This document shows, in pieces, positions 52,466-61,736 of a stretch of 64,000 bases of DNA. The stretch lies in NCBI RefSeq assembly GCF_029504395.1, contig NZ_JAQFIF010000014.1:1-64000 (forward strand), written 5' to 3'. A program made the translations under genes and the position numbers. The DNA is from Arthrobacter sp. ES3-54. GTDB lineage: Bacteria; Actinomycetota; Actinomycetes; Actinomycetales; Micrococcaceae. The stretch's first letter is position 1, and each line of letters begins with the position of its first letter. The notes beneath the pieces were generated by a model that did not search any database, had not been told where the DNA came from, and saw nothing but the letters and a program-made list of their open reading frames with translations.

Positions 52466-53242
52466 TCATTGGGTTGGGCCGGCAAGGAGCTTTCTGATCT
52501 GGGCGAGCTTCGCTTCGGACTCTTCGAGGTTCAGGCGGAGCCCTTCGACTGTCGCGGTACTCGCGTCAGCCACATCGACGGGCGGTGCGGAATCCTTCTT
52601 GGGGGCCAGGAAGAAGTTGGCCAGGTATCCGGTGAACGTGCCGAAGATACCGACACCGAGGACGATGATGCCTGACCCGATGACACGGCCCAGATCGGTG
52701 ACCGGATATTGGTCACCGTATCCAACTGTCGAGATCGTGACGATGGTGTACCAGATGGCGTCCGAGGCGCTAGTGATATTGGCCCCTGGGGCGTACTGCT
52801 CGACGCGGAGCATCGTGAAGCTTCCGAATTCCAGGACCAAAATGCCCATGAGCAACAGTACGTACAGGGAACTGCCGGCCCGGTCTTTGATCAGCGCGCG
52901 GCCGATCGTGCGGACGCCGACCTCGCGGAGCAGGCGGTACACCCTGATCAGCCGGAAGATCCGTAGGATCTTGAATTGCGCGACAGGCACGCTGGCCAAC
53001 AGGTCGGCCCAGCCGAAGTGCTTGAAGAAATAGGCACCCGCCGATGGCGCGGTGACAATCCGAAAAAGGAAGTCGGCGAGGAAGATCACGCTGAAAATGG
53101 CGTTCATCACGGTGAGCACGGTGTCGAGCGACGTGTCCTGCACGACATACAAGAGCACGAGATTGACGATCGACAGGATCGAAAGGATGCCGATGAAGAT
53201 CTCGTATCCGGTGCTCTTCAGTTCACTGCGTTCCTTGGTCAT
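52466..53242 (-). CDS. Voltage-gated-type potassium channel
   Basis: Six-helix ion channel subunit of 258 residues. S4-like segment KILRIFRLIRVYRLLREVG with regularly spaced Arg, pore helix and selectivity filter TISTVGYGDQYPVT (TVGYGD), and S6 GSGIIVLGVGIFGTFTGYLANFF. A short cytoplasmic coiled coil follows (VEGLRLNLEESEAKLAQIRKLL), which may hold the tetramer together. It conducts K+ across the inner membrane. Confidence 0.93.
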   Translation of the reverse strand: MTKERSELKSTGYEIFIGILSILSIVNLVLLYVVQDTSLDTVLTVMNAIFSVIFLADFLFRIVTAPSAGAYFFKHFGWADLLASVPVAQFKILRIFRLIRVYRLLREVGVRTIGRALIKDRAGSSLYVLLLMGILVLEFGSFTMLRVEQYAPGANITSASDAIWYTIVTISTVGYGDQYPVTDLGRVIGSGIIVLGVGIFGTFTGYLANFFLAPKKDSAPPVDVADASTATVEGLRLNLEESEAKLAQIRKLLAGPTQ

Positions 53243-53293
53243 GTGAGGATTCTGGCACGTAGGCGGCTGCGTAGCCGAAACTTTTTTGCCCAG

Positions 53294-54043
53294 CTACGCG
53301 AGGGCCTGCTCCCAGGCCGCTTGATGCCGTGCGACGTATTGAGCCGCGGCTCGCCAGTGCTCGCCGTGTCCATTGACGCACATGTCGGCCCAGGGCTGGA
53401 ACCCGGTCTGGTTCGAGGACTCCAGAAGATTGAACATCGCTGCTGTTCGTTTCGCCATAACGGCCGGCAGCGCCTTGCGTAATGCGCCATCGGCTTCGTA
53501 TCCGTCAACAACGGCACGCAATCTCAGAGCCGCATTTTCCACTGGTTGCCCGTCGCACAGCTGGCCGAACGACTGCGCGGCGTAGGCCAAATCCCACAGC
53601 CGCGTGCTGGGACCGGCGCCATCCCAATCGATGAACACCCAGCGGTCTCCGATGATCAGGTTCCACGGAGCGAGGTCGTTATGGCACATCAGGTTCGGAT
53701 TCTCAGCGGGCAGCAGCATGTTCCAGTCGTCCGGATGGGGAATCACGGCAACTTCACTCGCATCATGGATATGCCGAATCATCCGGCCAACCCGTAGCAA
53801 ATCGTCCTGCCCGAGCGGCATCTGATCCAGCGCGAGTACGCCTTCGATGTACTCGACCACATGCCGGTCGTCTGCGTCCCGGCCTAGGGGCTGAGGAACA
53901 TCCACGCCTGATGACCGGAGCGCACCAAGATAGCTCTGTACGGCGGAAGAGATTTCCAGCCAAGGTTTTCGGACGGTTTGACCAACGCGCACGACCCTTG
54001 CCGACGCGTTTCCCCCTGTCAGTTCCTGCTCGTCCTCCAACAT
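53294..54043 (-). CDS. Aminoglycoside phosphotransferase family kinase
   Basis: Protein of 249 residues with the APH kinase fold. VVEYIEGVLALDQMP is the hinge, MCHNDLAPWNLI carries the catalytic HxDxxxxN, and VFIDWDGAGPSTRLWDLAY carries the metal-binding Asp. The family phosphorylates aminoglycosides, macrolides, choline or other small molecules; the target here is unknown and resistance should not be assumed. Monocistronic by position. Confidence 0.88.
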   Translation of the reverse strand: MLEDEQELTGGNASARVVRVGQTVRKPWLEISSAVQSYLGALRSSGVDVPQPLGRDADDRHVVEYIEGVLALDQMPLGQDDLLRVGRMIRHIHDASEVAVIPHPDDWNMLLPAENPNLMCHNDLAPWNLIIGDRWVFIDWDGAGPSTRLWDLAYAAQSFGQLCDGQPVENAALRLRAVVDGYEADGALRKALPAVMAKRTAAMFNLLESSNQTGFQPWADMCVNGHGEHWRAAAQYVARHQAAWEQALA

Positions 54044-54207
54044 CCCAGAAGGCTACTGGGCGCAGGCCAGATTGGCCAAAGGCCCGCGTGGCCTTACAAA
54101 CTGTGGCTGCCGGGCAAATGAGAGAGTCCTTCCTGCCTGTGGATCGGTCAATGGTTGCCCCGGCCAGTCTCCGACGTCGCCTTGCGCCGATCCCAGCGGC
54201 GGACTTC

Positions 54208-55581
54208 CTATGCGATCGGGCGGACGTTCTGATTTGATCGGAAGAGGTTGGTTGGGTCGTATGTGGCTTTGACGGCGGCCAGCCGATCGTAATTGGCGCC
54301 GTAGGCTGCCCTCACGCGCTCCTCCCCCTCTTGGCCCAGATCGTTAACGTAAACCCCGCCCGCGGCGAAGGGCTGCATCGCCTCGAAGAACGCGCGGGCC
54401 CAGCCGACGTTGCGCTCCGTCTCTGCCGGGTCGGCCCACTGGGCCAGGATGAGGAGCTCGCTCTGCGACCGGCGATGGGGAAATGCCGTGGCTGCCGGGT
54501 CGACCCGGGCGGCCACACCATGTAGTTGCTGCATTCCGATGCCACTCGCCGCTGAAGGCATCTCGGTCGCAAACTGGAGCAGGATATCGACGGCGTCGGC
54601 GGTGAACTCGGTGAAGAAGCTCGATTTCCAGTAGTGGTTCTGGCCCACCGGAAAGCCCACGTCGTGAGCGCTCTGCAGGACGACGTAGTCGGTTGGCACC
54701 ACCACGTCCACAGCTGGGCCGAGCTCGCGGAGCGGTCGGAGGGCCAGCTCCGCCTCATCATGCTCTCCGCTCCAGCAGACGCCTACGCCAAACACAGGGC
54801 GCCCCGAGGCGTCACACCCCAGACTCGCCGACATCGAGAGTTCGTCCGGACAAGAAGCGGCGAATTCGGGGTAAAACCGCAGGACCTCCCCCGTCCGTTC
54901 GGCCGGGAACGAGAGCGCCCCGGCAAGAACCGGCCCAACGGGATGCAAACGATAGGTGAACGACGTAACAACGCCGAAGTTCCCGCCGCCACCCCGGATG
55001 GCCCAGTAGAGGTCTACGTGTTGGTCGGGGCTCACCGTCAGCAGCTTGCCATCGGACGTCACGACGTCGGCGGCCAGCACGTTGTCGCAGGCGAGCCCGT
55101 GCTTGCCGTTGAGCCAGCCGATGCCACCGCCGAGGGTCAACCCGCCGATGCCGGTAACCGAGACGACTCCGAGCGGCGTGGCTAGGCCATATGCCTGTGT
55201 GGCAACGTCAAGGTCGGCCAGGAGCGCACCCGCTCCAGCCACGGCGACGCGCCGTTCGGCATCGATCTGAACATTCTTCATGCCAGAGCAATCAAGCATG
55301 AGCCCATGGGCGCCGACGGCGTTCCCGGCCACGTTGTGACCGCCGCCCTTAATGGAGACAGGGAGATTGTTCTCCCGGGCGAAGGTCACCGCGCGGCGGA
55401 CATCCTCGGCGTCAGCGGGGCGGACGATCAGGTCCGGACGGCGGTCAATCATCGCATTGAAGACCTTCCGGGCGTCGTCGTAGCCGAATTCTCCAGGACG
55501 GAACAGCCAGCCCCGGAGAGCCGAACTCAAGTCATCAACGACGGATGGGTCAAGCGACGGTGAGGGGGTCTGGGTAGCCAC
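54208..55581 (-). CDS. FAD-binding oxidoreductase with BBE domain
   Basis: Protein of 457 residues of the berberine-bridge-enzyme/6-hydroxynicotine-oxidase type. The VAO-type FAD domain has SIKGGGHNVAGNAVGAHG, where the His is the usual covalent flavin attachment site, and VTGIGGLTLGGGIGWLNGKHGLACDN. The C-terminal BBE motif is YVNDLGQEGEERVRAAYGANYDRLAAVKATYDPTNLF (core YGANYDRL..VK..YDP.N.F). It oxidises a sugar, alkaloid or phenolic with O2. It lies 57 bp downstream of a cupredoxin gene on the same strand. Confidence 0.92.
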   Translation of the reverse strand: MATQTPSPSLDPSVVDDLSSALRGWLFRPGEFGYDDARKVFNAMIDRRPDLIVRPADAEDVRRAVTFARENNLPVSIKGGGHNVAGNAVGAHGLMLDCSGMKNVQIDAERRVAVAGAGALLADLDVATQAYGLATPLGVVSVTGIGGLTLGGGIGWLNGKHGLACDNVLAADVVTSDGKLLTVSPDQHVDLYWAIRGGGGNFGVVTSFTYRLHPVGPVLAGALSFPAERTGEVLRFYPEFAASCPDELSMSASLGCDASGRPVFGVGVCWSGEHDEAELALRPLRELGPAVDVVVPTDYVVLQSAHDVGFPVGQNHYWKSSFFTEFTADAVDILLQFATEMPSAASGIGMQQLHGVAARVDPAATAFPHRRSQSELLILAQWADPAETERNVGWARAFFEAMQPFAAGGVYVNDLGQEGEERVRAAYGANYDRLAAVKATYDPTNLFRSNQNVRPIA

Positions 55582-55638
55582 ACCACGGCACCTTTCTCGA
55601 TCGAGACCGTCAAGTGCCCGCCCCAGCCGGCGTCGTAC

Positions 55639-56088
55639 CTATTTGACCGTCAGGGAGCCATGCATGTTGGAGTGGTACCTGCAGTGAAATGGGTAAGTGC
55701 CTGGCTTGGATGGCGCCTTGAAGGTGGCAGTACCGCCGTTTTCCTTGACCTCGACATCAAAGAGCGTCGCATCCTGGTCTGCCGTCACCGTGTGCTCGGC
55801 AGTGTCCATGTTGATCACCTTCACCTCCGCCCCGGGGGCCACCGAACCCGGGATCTGGTAGGCGAAGTTGCTGATCGTGATTGTCGCGGCAGCGGCGTTT
55901 GCCGCCCCGCTTCCTGGCCCGGAGGCCGTGGAGCCCGCCGGGGCAGACGGCTCCATCGACATGCTGGGAGATGTCCCGGCCGTCGTGGCGGGGGCCGACG
56001 CCGTAGTTCCGCCGCCTCCCGCACAGCCGCTCACCCCGATCAAAGCCGTGGCCAACACAAGTGCAGTCCGTGTCTTATTGCTCGTCAT
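55639..56088 (-). CDS. Cupredoxin-domain lipoprotein
   Basis: Protein of 149 residues. Lipoprotein signal MTSNKTRTALVLATALIGVSGC with the lipobox VSGC; a Ser/Thr/Ala/Met-rich linker; then a plastocyanin/azurin-like domain with VINMDTAEHTVTAD and the copper loop YPFHCRYHSNMHG, giving the His, Cys, His and Met ligands. It carries electrons or buffers copper outside the membrane. ATG 56088 is chosen as the signal peptide start; upstream codons in frame are not signal-like. Confidence 0.9.
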   Translation of the reverse strand: MTSNKTRTALVLATALIGVSGCAGGGGTTASAPATTAGTSPSMSMEPSAPAGSTASGPGSGAANAAAATITISNFAYQIPGSVAPGAEVKVINMDTAEHTVTADQDATLFDVEVKENGGTATFKAPSKPGTYPFHCRYHSNMHGSLTVK

Positions 56089-56258
56089 GATGTGCCGTCC
56101 TCGATGCTGGAGGGGGCTGAGGAAACAGCCCGGCTTCCTTCCATTCTGCATCCAGCACTCTCAAAAAGCACTGCTAAATAGACGTCAAGAGGCACGGGCC
56201 AATTGCGCGTCATTGCGGCCTGCGACGGCACCGATTGCACCGCATCTCCCGGAAGTGG

Positions 56259-57035
56259 TCAGGGTTGCGCCCTTGCCTTTTGCAGGTAGGCCAGGAGGCC
56301 GGCCAGTTGCTCCGAGGACCATGGCATATCCGCGCTGAGGGCGGCGCTATTGTCCTGCCACATGGAACGGGCGGCGGCTTTGGTCTGTTCACCTGAATGG
56401 AACATGGATCCGATTTCGTCCCATGCCCTGACCCACTCCCGAATGGACGGATCAGAGACCGGCGTCCCGTTCTCGACGTGCCTGAGGCCCTCCTCGACCA
56501 ACGCGGCCCATCGGGCTTTGGCGGCCTCGATGCGGTCGCTGCCGAGTTCGGCCCTGCGGTCGGCCAGTTCCTGGCGCTGTTCTGGTGTGAAGTGGTTTTC
56601 GAGCACGGTGATCATCTCCAACGTTGACATGAACTGTTCCGGGGCCGGCATGGCGGCCCCCTCAATGCGTGAGCTATCGATGCGGGAAAGCAGGTCCCGC
56701 AGCCGGTCCTGGACTGCTTGGACCTGCTCGGCGTACCGGCTCATGTGCAGCAATTGCTGTTCCAGGAGGATGCGCAGTGAAGCCATGTCATCGGCAGGGG
56801 TTGCCAACGCGGCGCCGATATCGGCCAGTGGGAGGCCCAGCATCTGCAGCGCCCGGATCCGGTACAGCCGCCGCACGTCTTCCTCGGTGTAGCGGCGGTG
56901 ACCGGAAGCGGTCCGCTGGCCTGCTGACAGCAGTCCGATCTCATCGTAGTGATGGAGGGTCCGGACCGTGACGCCACACGCTTTGGCGAGTTCGCCGATG
57001 CTCCATCGGCCTCCGGCACCGCTCGTCTGTTTCAT
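56259..57035 (-). CDS. MerR family regulator with TipAS effector domain
   Basis: Protein of 258 residues. The MerR helix-turn-helix is WSIGELAKACGVTVRTLHHYDEIGLLSAGQRTASGHRRY (core VRTLHHYDEIGLL), followed by a coiled coil and a C-terminal TipAS antibiotic-recognition-like domain (FTPEQRQELADRRAELG, then WVRAWDEIGSMFHSG). The family activates genes on binding thiopeptides or other ligands. ATG 57035 is 14 bp from the promoter dyad at 57049-57071. Confidence 0.9.
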   Translation of the reverse strand: MKQTSGAGGRWSIGELAKACGVTVRTLHHYDEIGLLSAGQRTASGHRRYTEEDVRRLYRIRALQMLGLPLADIGAALATPADDMASLRILLEQQLLHMSRYAEQVQAVQDRLRDLLSRIDSSRIEGAAMPAPEQFMSTLEMITVLENHFTPEQRQELADRRAELGSDRIEAAKARWAALVEEGLRHVENGTPVSDPSIREWVRAWDEIGSMFHSGEQTKAAARSMWQDNSAALSADMPWSSEQLAGLLAYLQKARAQP

Positions 57036-57048
57036 AGGCACAACGGTA

Positions 57049-57071
57049 GATCCTCACGCCGCGTGAGGATC
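57049..57071. promoter_or_regulatory. MerR-type dyad operator
   Basis: GATCCTCACG-CCG-CGTGAGGATC is a perfect 10-bp inverted repeat directly upstream of the MerR gene. Its CCTCACG...CGTGAGG core is the usual form for this group. The gene probably regulates itself through it. Confidence 0.75.
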
Positions 57072-57108
57072 AAGGCCTCCCGGCCGCCTGCGAGAAGTCG
57101 TCGCCCGC

Positions 57109-58299
57109 TCAGCCGGCCTTCCCGGCGTCGGCCAGCCGGTTGTTGAGCCGGTCCACCTCGTCGAGGACCTCGGTCGCCGCCCAGGCACGGCTGCGCTTTG
57201 ACTGGGTCACCGGGGTGATCACCCCGGCGTTGGCGAGCCGATGCAGCGCGGCGTAGACGGAACTCTCGGCGACGCCGGCAACATGGGCAGCGCTGTGGGC
57301 CTCGAACACGGGCCGCTCCAGCAGCCACGGGATGATCTTCTCGTCCGCGGAGCCCCTGCGTGGCCTGGCCAACTCCAGCCACATCGCCGGCAGGGCATCG
57401 AGTGCGGCCACGGATTCCCGGGCGGCGTCCGAGGCGCGGACCGCGGAACGGGCCAGGTAGAGCACGAACGGATCGGCATCGCCGGAGCGGTAGTTGTTGA
57501 CGAGGCTGAAATACGTGTCGACGTCGGCGACCATCGCCGACGCGATCGGGGTGACCGTGTTCTTTGTGAGCCCCCGACGCCGGGAAATCGCACCGATCAG
57601 GGCCCGGCCGATCCGGCCGTTCCCGTCGGTGAACGGGTGGATGGATTCGAAGTGGGCGTGCGCGATCGCCGCCTGCGCCATGATGGGGATGTCGCGGCGA
57701 TTGCAGAAGGCCATCAGGTCCTCCATCAGTTCCGGCACGAGCTCCGGCGGGGGCGGGACATGGATGGCGCCGCGCGGTGAATGGTCGCTGCCGCCGATCC
57801 AGTTTTGAACGTCCCTGAACTTGCCGGCGTGTGGGCCGTCCATCGGGTCGTCCTTCATGAGCGTGTGATGGGCACCCAGCATTGCCTCCAGCCGGATCTC
57901 TCCGGTTCGCCCGGCGTCGTCGATCATCCCTTGTACGGCGTCGGCTGCAGCCACCATTGAGCGGGCGTCATCACTGGTCTTGAGCCCGATCATGGCCCGC
58001 GCGTAGTCGTCGCGGTTGGCGTTGACGTGCTCGATTTTGGAGGAGGAGACGGCCTCGCTGCGGAGCAGGAACCCGCTGATGGCGGCCATCCGGGTGCCGG
58101 CCGTGACGTCCAGGGACGCTATGGCAACCGCGGCCTCCTCCAGGGCGACAATGGTCTCGCGGCCCGGATCGAACCAGCTCCCGGCGATCATGGGTGGCAG
58201 CGAGACCACAACCTCGGTGAATTCCCGGTCTTCGCGCGGGGGCCGCCCGGACGACTTCCACGGCATCGTCTTGCTGCCGTGTGCGGGCCAACGGGTCAT
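57109..58299 (-). CDS. fic: Fic domain protein with C-terminal winged helix
   Basis: Protein of 396 residues. Fic motif HPFTDGNGRIGR at residues 221-232 is complete, so AMP-transfer activity is expected. An alpha-inhibitory-type motif before the core (SSSKIEH, residues 85-91) keeps Ser and Glu but has His where Gly/Asn is usual. The C-terminal part (about 320-396, EKIIPWLLERPVF...GVAESSVYAALHRLANAGVI) is a winged helix with a recognition helix ESSVYAALHRLA. A perfect 20-bp operator-like palindrome sits 15 bp upstream, suggesting autoregulation. Confidence 0.92.
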   Translation of the reverse strand: MTRWPAHGSKTMPWKSSGRPPREDREFTEVVVSLPPMIAGSWFDPGRETIVALEEAAVAIASLDVTAGTRMAAISGFLLRSEAVSSSKIEHVNANRDDYARAMIGLKTSDDARSMVAAADAVQGMIDDAGRTGEIRLEAMLGAHHTLMKDDPMDGPHAGKFRDVQNWIGGSDHSPRGAIHVPPPPELVPELMEDLMAFCNRRDIPIMAQAAIAHAHFESIHPFTDGNGRIGRALIGAISRRRGLTKNTVTPIASAMVADVDTYFSLVNNYRSGDADPFVLYLARSAVRASDAARESVAALDALPAMWLELARPRRGSADEKIIPWLLERPVFEAHSAAHVAGVAESSVYAALHRLANAGVITPVTQSKRSRAWAATEVLDEVDRLNNRLADAGKAG

Positions 58300-58313
58300 G
58301 GATCCTCCGGAAG

Positions 58314-58339
58314 TCTAAATAGTCACCGTACTATTTAGA
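58314..58339. promoter_or_regulatory. Perfect palindrome upstream of fic
   Basis: TCTAAATAGT-CACCGT-ACTATTTAGA: two 10-bp arms with no mismatch and a 6-bp spacer, starting 15 bp upstream of the fic ATG. It is AT-rich in a GC-rich background. It overlaps the expected promoter, so a bound protein would repress; the Fic winged helix is the best candidate. Confidence 0.7.
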
Positions 58340-58440
58340 TTTTAGGGGTCAAACATGAATAGCGTGACACTTGTTGAGGAAACCCGCCACATATGTACGG
58401 CAAGTCGGGATCCCTTCCTCAGTCGACTAGGAGTTTGGAT

Positions 58441-59229
58441 TTACTCTCCGGCTTTGAGGCTTCCTGCTGTGATTTTGGTGAGGTCGCGACGGAACATTTC
58501 CGGCTCACTCTCCGTGGGGAGGTCGACAATGTCTTCGGCAGCATCGATAGATTCGACTGAGTCTGGCGTCAAGGAGGTAAAGACGCTGGTGAGGTCGTCT
58601 TGTTCGGGTCCGTGGTCTGCGATGAGTTCGAGAGTTTTGTGGTTGGCGGCGTCAATGTGAAGGCTGTCGATGAGTACGCGGGCGATCTGGTCCCGGGCTA
58701 TAACGCCGTCGGCTGGCGATCCAGACTGTCTGCGATCGCCCTGGAGCATGACGATCGTCCGCTGGCCGGGTTCGTTGTAGTCGAACCAGCCGGGCCGCAC
58801 GATCGTGTAGGGGTTGCCACTGGCGCGGACGAGCCGCTCGCTGCGCAGCTTCCACTGGGCGTAAGCGACGCCGGGCCGGGTGGTGCCGATAGCGGTCATG
58901 AGGACAAGACGGGTCCGGCGGCCGTCCAAGGCTTTGAGAACGTTGGCTACGCCTGTGTAGTCGTTGTCCCGCACGTCCCGTTCGCTGGTCGTGGATCCGT
59001 GCGTGAACACGATCGCGCCGACTGCATCGACAGCCTGGCCGAGGGTATCCGGACGGGTCAGGTCACCGATCACCAAGTCCACCCCTTCGGGAAGAATGCG
59101 GGCAGCGCGGGCCCGGTCACGCACGAGTGCCCGGACCGCGTAACCCTGCTGCAGCGCCTCGGCCACGGCGTAGCGGCCGATGCTGCCCGTAGCCCCGACG
59201 ATCAGGACAGTGGAGGGACGGTGGTTCAT
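58441..59229 (-). CDS. NAD(P)-binding atypical SDR (NmrA/YtfG-like)
   Basis: Protein of 262 residues. VLIVGATGSIGRYAVAEALQQG is the dinucleotide-binding loop (GATGSIG core), then VRALVRDRARAARILP, LVIGDLTRPDTL, and LVLMTAIGTTRPG with a later IVRPGWFDYNEPG. Likely a quinone or NADPH-sensing reductase. Its ATG overlaps the stop of the upstream MmyB-type regulator (ATGA), so the two form an operon. Confidence 0.88.
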   Translation of the reverse strand: MNHRPSTVLIVGATGSIGRYAVAEALQQGYAVRALVRDRARAARILPEGVDLVIGDLTRPDTLGQAVDAVGAIVFTHGSTTSERDVRDNDYTGVANVLKALDGRRTRLVLMTAIGTTRPGVAYAQWKLRSERLVRASGNPYTIVRPGWFDYNEPGQRTIVMLQGDRRQSGSPADGVIARDQIARVLIDSLHIDAANHKTLELIADHGPEQDDLTSVFTSLTPDSVESIDAAEDIVDLPTESEPEMFRRDLTKITAGSLKAGE

Positions 59230-60107
59230 TTATTCTCCTTGACGGCGGCCACTGCCGTGGTCCGCTGGGTGGCGGCCCAACTGGCGAGGACTTTCAGCGC
59301 GTCCTCGGAGGGTGTCCCGGGATCTGCTGTGTAGACGTTGATGCGCAGTCCCGGGTCTGCAGGCAGTTCAAGCGCTTCGAAACTCAGGTCAAGGTCTCCA
59401 ACAATCGGGTGGTGGAGCCGCTTCCGGCCGGCGCGGTGGTACTTCACATCGTGCCGGGCCCACCGGGTGCGGAACTCCTCGCTTCGGGTTGAGAGTTCAC
59501 CGATCAAGTCCGTGAGGTCCTTGTCGTACGGGTTTTTCCCGGCCGTGGACCGCAGGACAGCGACGATGTCATCCGCCGCGCGTTCCCAATCGGCGAAGAA
59601 CTCCCGCGCCTTCGGGTTCAGGAAGGTGAAGCGTGCGCTGTTCGGCGGGGTGGTCTGTTCGGCCATCAAGTCCAGATAAAGCGCACGGCCCAGCTCGTTG
59701 GCGGCGAGGACATCCCCGCGGTCGTTGCGGACCCAGGCCGGCGCGGCCGTGATCGCATCGATGACGCGTTGCACGCTCGGCCGCACCGTCTGGGGGCTGC
59801 GCTTGCGCCTCACCCGAGGGGAGGCGGTGGCGGCGCGGGCGAGGTCAAAGAGGTGGGCCGTTTCGGCGTCGTCGAGCTTCAGGGCACGCCCGAGCGCTTC
59901 GAGGACGCTGTCAGATGCTCCGGAGAGGTTTCCTCGCTCGAGGCGTATGTAGTAATCGATGCTCATGCCGGCGAGCATCGCTACTTCCTCGCGGCGCAGC
60001 CCGGTAACGCGCCGGTTGCCGCCGTAGACGGGCAACCCGGCCTCATCCGGCGTGATCCTTGCGCGGCGGGAGGTCAGGAATTTCCGCACATCGTCACTGT
60101 GTGTCAT
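59226..60107 (-). CDS. XRE-type regulator with MmyB ligand-binding domain
   Basis: Protein of 293 residues. An N-terminal helix-turn-helix (LRREEVAMLAGMSIDYYIRLERG, with the family's RREEVA.LAG.S..YY..LE) is followed by a PAS-like MmyB domain (AAPAWVRNDRGDVLAANELGRALY ... LSTRSEEFRTRWARHDVKYHRAGRKRLHHPIVGDL). Such regulators respond to fatty-acid-like ligands. ATG 60107 matches the family; it lies 102 bp from the divergent MFS start, so it likely controls that exporter and the downstream SDR gene. Confidence 0.9.
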   Translation of the reverse strand: MTHSDDVRKFLTSRRARITPDEAGLPVYGGNRRVTGLRREEVAMLAGMSIDYYIRLERGNLSGASDSVLEALGRALKLDDAETAHLFDLARAATASPRVRRKRSPQTVRPSVQRVIDAITAAPAWVRNDRGDVLAANELGRALYLDLMAEQTTPPNSARFTFLNPKAREFFADWERAADDIVAVLRSTAGKNPYDKDLTDLIGELSTRSEEFRTRWARHDVKYHRAGRKRLHHPIVGDLDLSFEALELPADPGLRINVYTADPGTPSEDALKVLASWAATQRTTAVAAVKENK

Positions 60108-60209
60108 GGCATCCACGCTACCCGCGGTCGATGGGACGAGGGAGGCACTGGCGTTACCCGGAAAGACCGTGACTCCCGGCCCGTAAGGAATCACGGTTGC
60201 ATTGAAAGC

Positions 60210-61661
60210 ATGAAACCTGAACCTACAACAGCCTCCCACCCGGCTGCGATTCTGGCGATCATCCTCGTCAGCTACTTCATGATCCTGCTGGACAACTCGG
60301 TTATCTTCACCGCCCTGCCGAGCCTGCAGGCAGATCTGCAGCTGAGCACCGGTGAGCTCACCTGGGTCCAGGATGCCTACACGCTGGTCTTCGGCGGCCT
60401 GCTCCTCCTCGGTGCCCGGGCAGGAGACCTGCTCGGACGCCGGCGGGTCGTCGTGTTGGGGCTGGTGGTGTTCTCAATCGCATCTTTGCTGATCGGACTG
60501 GCACCGACTGGCTGGTGGGCGATCGCCGGCCGCGCCGTTCAGGGTATTGGGGCTGCGATCGTCGCGCCCGCCTCACTCTCCCTGCTCACGGCCAGCTTCC
60601 CGGAAGGTCGTGAGCGCACCCGGGCCGTCGCCTTGTACGGCGCCACCGCGGGGATCGGCGCCAGCCTCGGTCTGGTCATTGGTGGGGCGCTGGCCCACTG
60701 GATCTCCTGGCGGGCCGGGTTCTTCGTCAACGTACCCATTGGCGCCGCGATGATCGCACTCGCACCACGGTTCCTCCCGGAATCAGGCCGGGCCCGCGGC
60801 CGCTTTGACGTATTCGGGGCGGTCAGCGCCACGCTGGGTGTCGGCGCTCTCGTATTCGGCATCATCAACACCGTCGATGCGGGATGGACTTCCACGGTTA
60901 CGATGACGGCCGTCAGCGCCGGCGTCGTACTCCTGATCGTGTTCGTCCTGATTGAACGCAGGGCCGCCCAGCCGATCATGCCATTGCGGCTGTTCGCGAG
61001 CCGCCGCCGAACCGGTGCCTATGTCGCCCGCTTTCTGTACCTGGGCGCGATGATCGCATTTTTCTTTTTCACCACCCAGTTCCTTCAGGAAGTACTTGGC
61101 TTCGACCCCCTACAGGCCGGCATCGGATTCCTGCCCATGACCGCAGTCAACTTCGCTGTTGCAATGAGCATTCCGCGGCTCATGGGTAAAGTGCCGGATT
61201 CAACTCCACTCGTGGCCGGCATCCTGATCACCCTTACCGGGATGTTCTGGCTCAGCCGAGTGGGTGTGGACTCCGGCTATCTGACCGGGGTGGCGCTGCC
61301 GATGGTCCTCATTGGCGCTGGGCAGGGTCTCGCGTTTGCGCCGCTGACCTCGTTCGGCATCATCGGCGCTCCTGCGGCCGACGCGGGCGCGGCATCGGGC
61401 CTGGTGAACACCTTCCATCAGGTCGGTACCTGCCTTGGGCTTGGCATCGCGGTCGCGGCTGCAGCGACCGTCCCGGCGGCGGGTTCCGCTGCAGCGCACC
61501 TGGCCTCGCAGGTCAGCGTCGCCCTCACGACTGGCAGCATTCTCCTGCTCCTTGCCCTGATCGTGACGGCAGCCGTCATCCTGCCCGCAGATTTGGCCGA
61601 GCGCCGCAGCAGGACGGTGACCGCGGCTCGGCCCGTGGCCCTGGCCGAGCCCGCCCGCTGA
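60210..61661 (+). CDS. MFS exporter (DHA2-like, QacA type)
   Basis: Transporter of 483 residues with about 14 hydrophobic segments. SYFMILLDNSVIFTALPSLQADL is helix 1 with the D-N-S-V motif D1, RAGDLLGRRRVVVLG is motif A, GRAVQGIGAAIVAPASLSLL is motif B, and GLVIGGALAHWISWRAGFFVNVPIG is motif C with the loop to helix 6. It expels drugs or toxic organics using the proton gradient. ATG 60210 follows AAGGAA at some distance. Divergent from its probable regulator. Confidence 0.9.
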   Translation: MKPEPTTASHPAAILAIILVSYFMILLDNSVIFTALPSLQADLQLSTGELTWVQDAYTLVFGGLLLLGARAGDLLGRRRVVVLGLVVFSIASLLIGLAPTGWWAIAGRAVQGIGAAIVAPASLSLLTASFPEGRERTRAVALYGATAGIGASLGLVIGGALAHWISWRAGFFVNVPIGAAMIALAPRFLPESGRARGRFDVFGAVSATLGVGALVFGIINTVDAGWTSTVTMTAVSAGVVLLIVFVLIERRAAQPIMPLRLFASRRRTGAYVARFLYLGAMIAFFFFTTQFLQEVLGFDPLQAGIGFLPMTAVNFAVAMSIPRLMGKVPDSTPLVAGILITLTGMFWLSRVGVDSGYLTGVALPMVLIGAGQGLAFAPLTSFGIIGAPAADAGAASGLVNTFHQVGTCLGLGIAVAAAATVPAAGSAAAHLASQVSVALTTGSILLLLALIVTAAVILPADLAERRSRTVTAARPVALAEPAR

Positions 61662-61736
61662 CCCACAAATCCCGCACTTCATGGGGGTACTGACGTGCAC
61701 TCCCACAATTCCGTACGTCTCAATATCGTGAAAGGC

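Noticed and set aside
53294..54043. Aminoglycoside resistance gene
   Set aside because: APH-fold kinases act on many substrates; nothing in the sequence or context shows aminoglycoside specificity.
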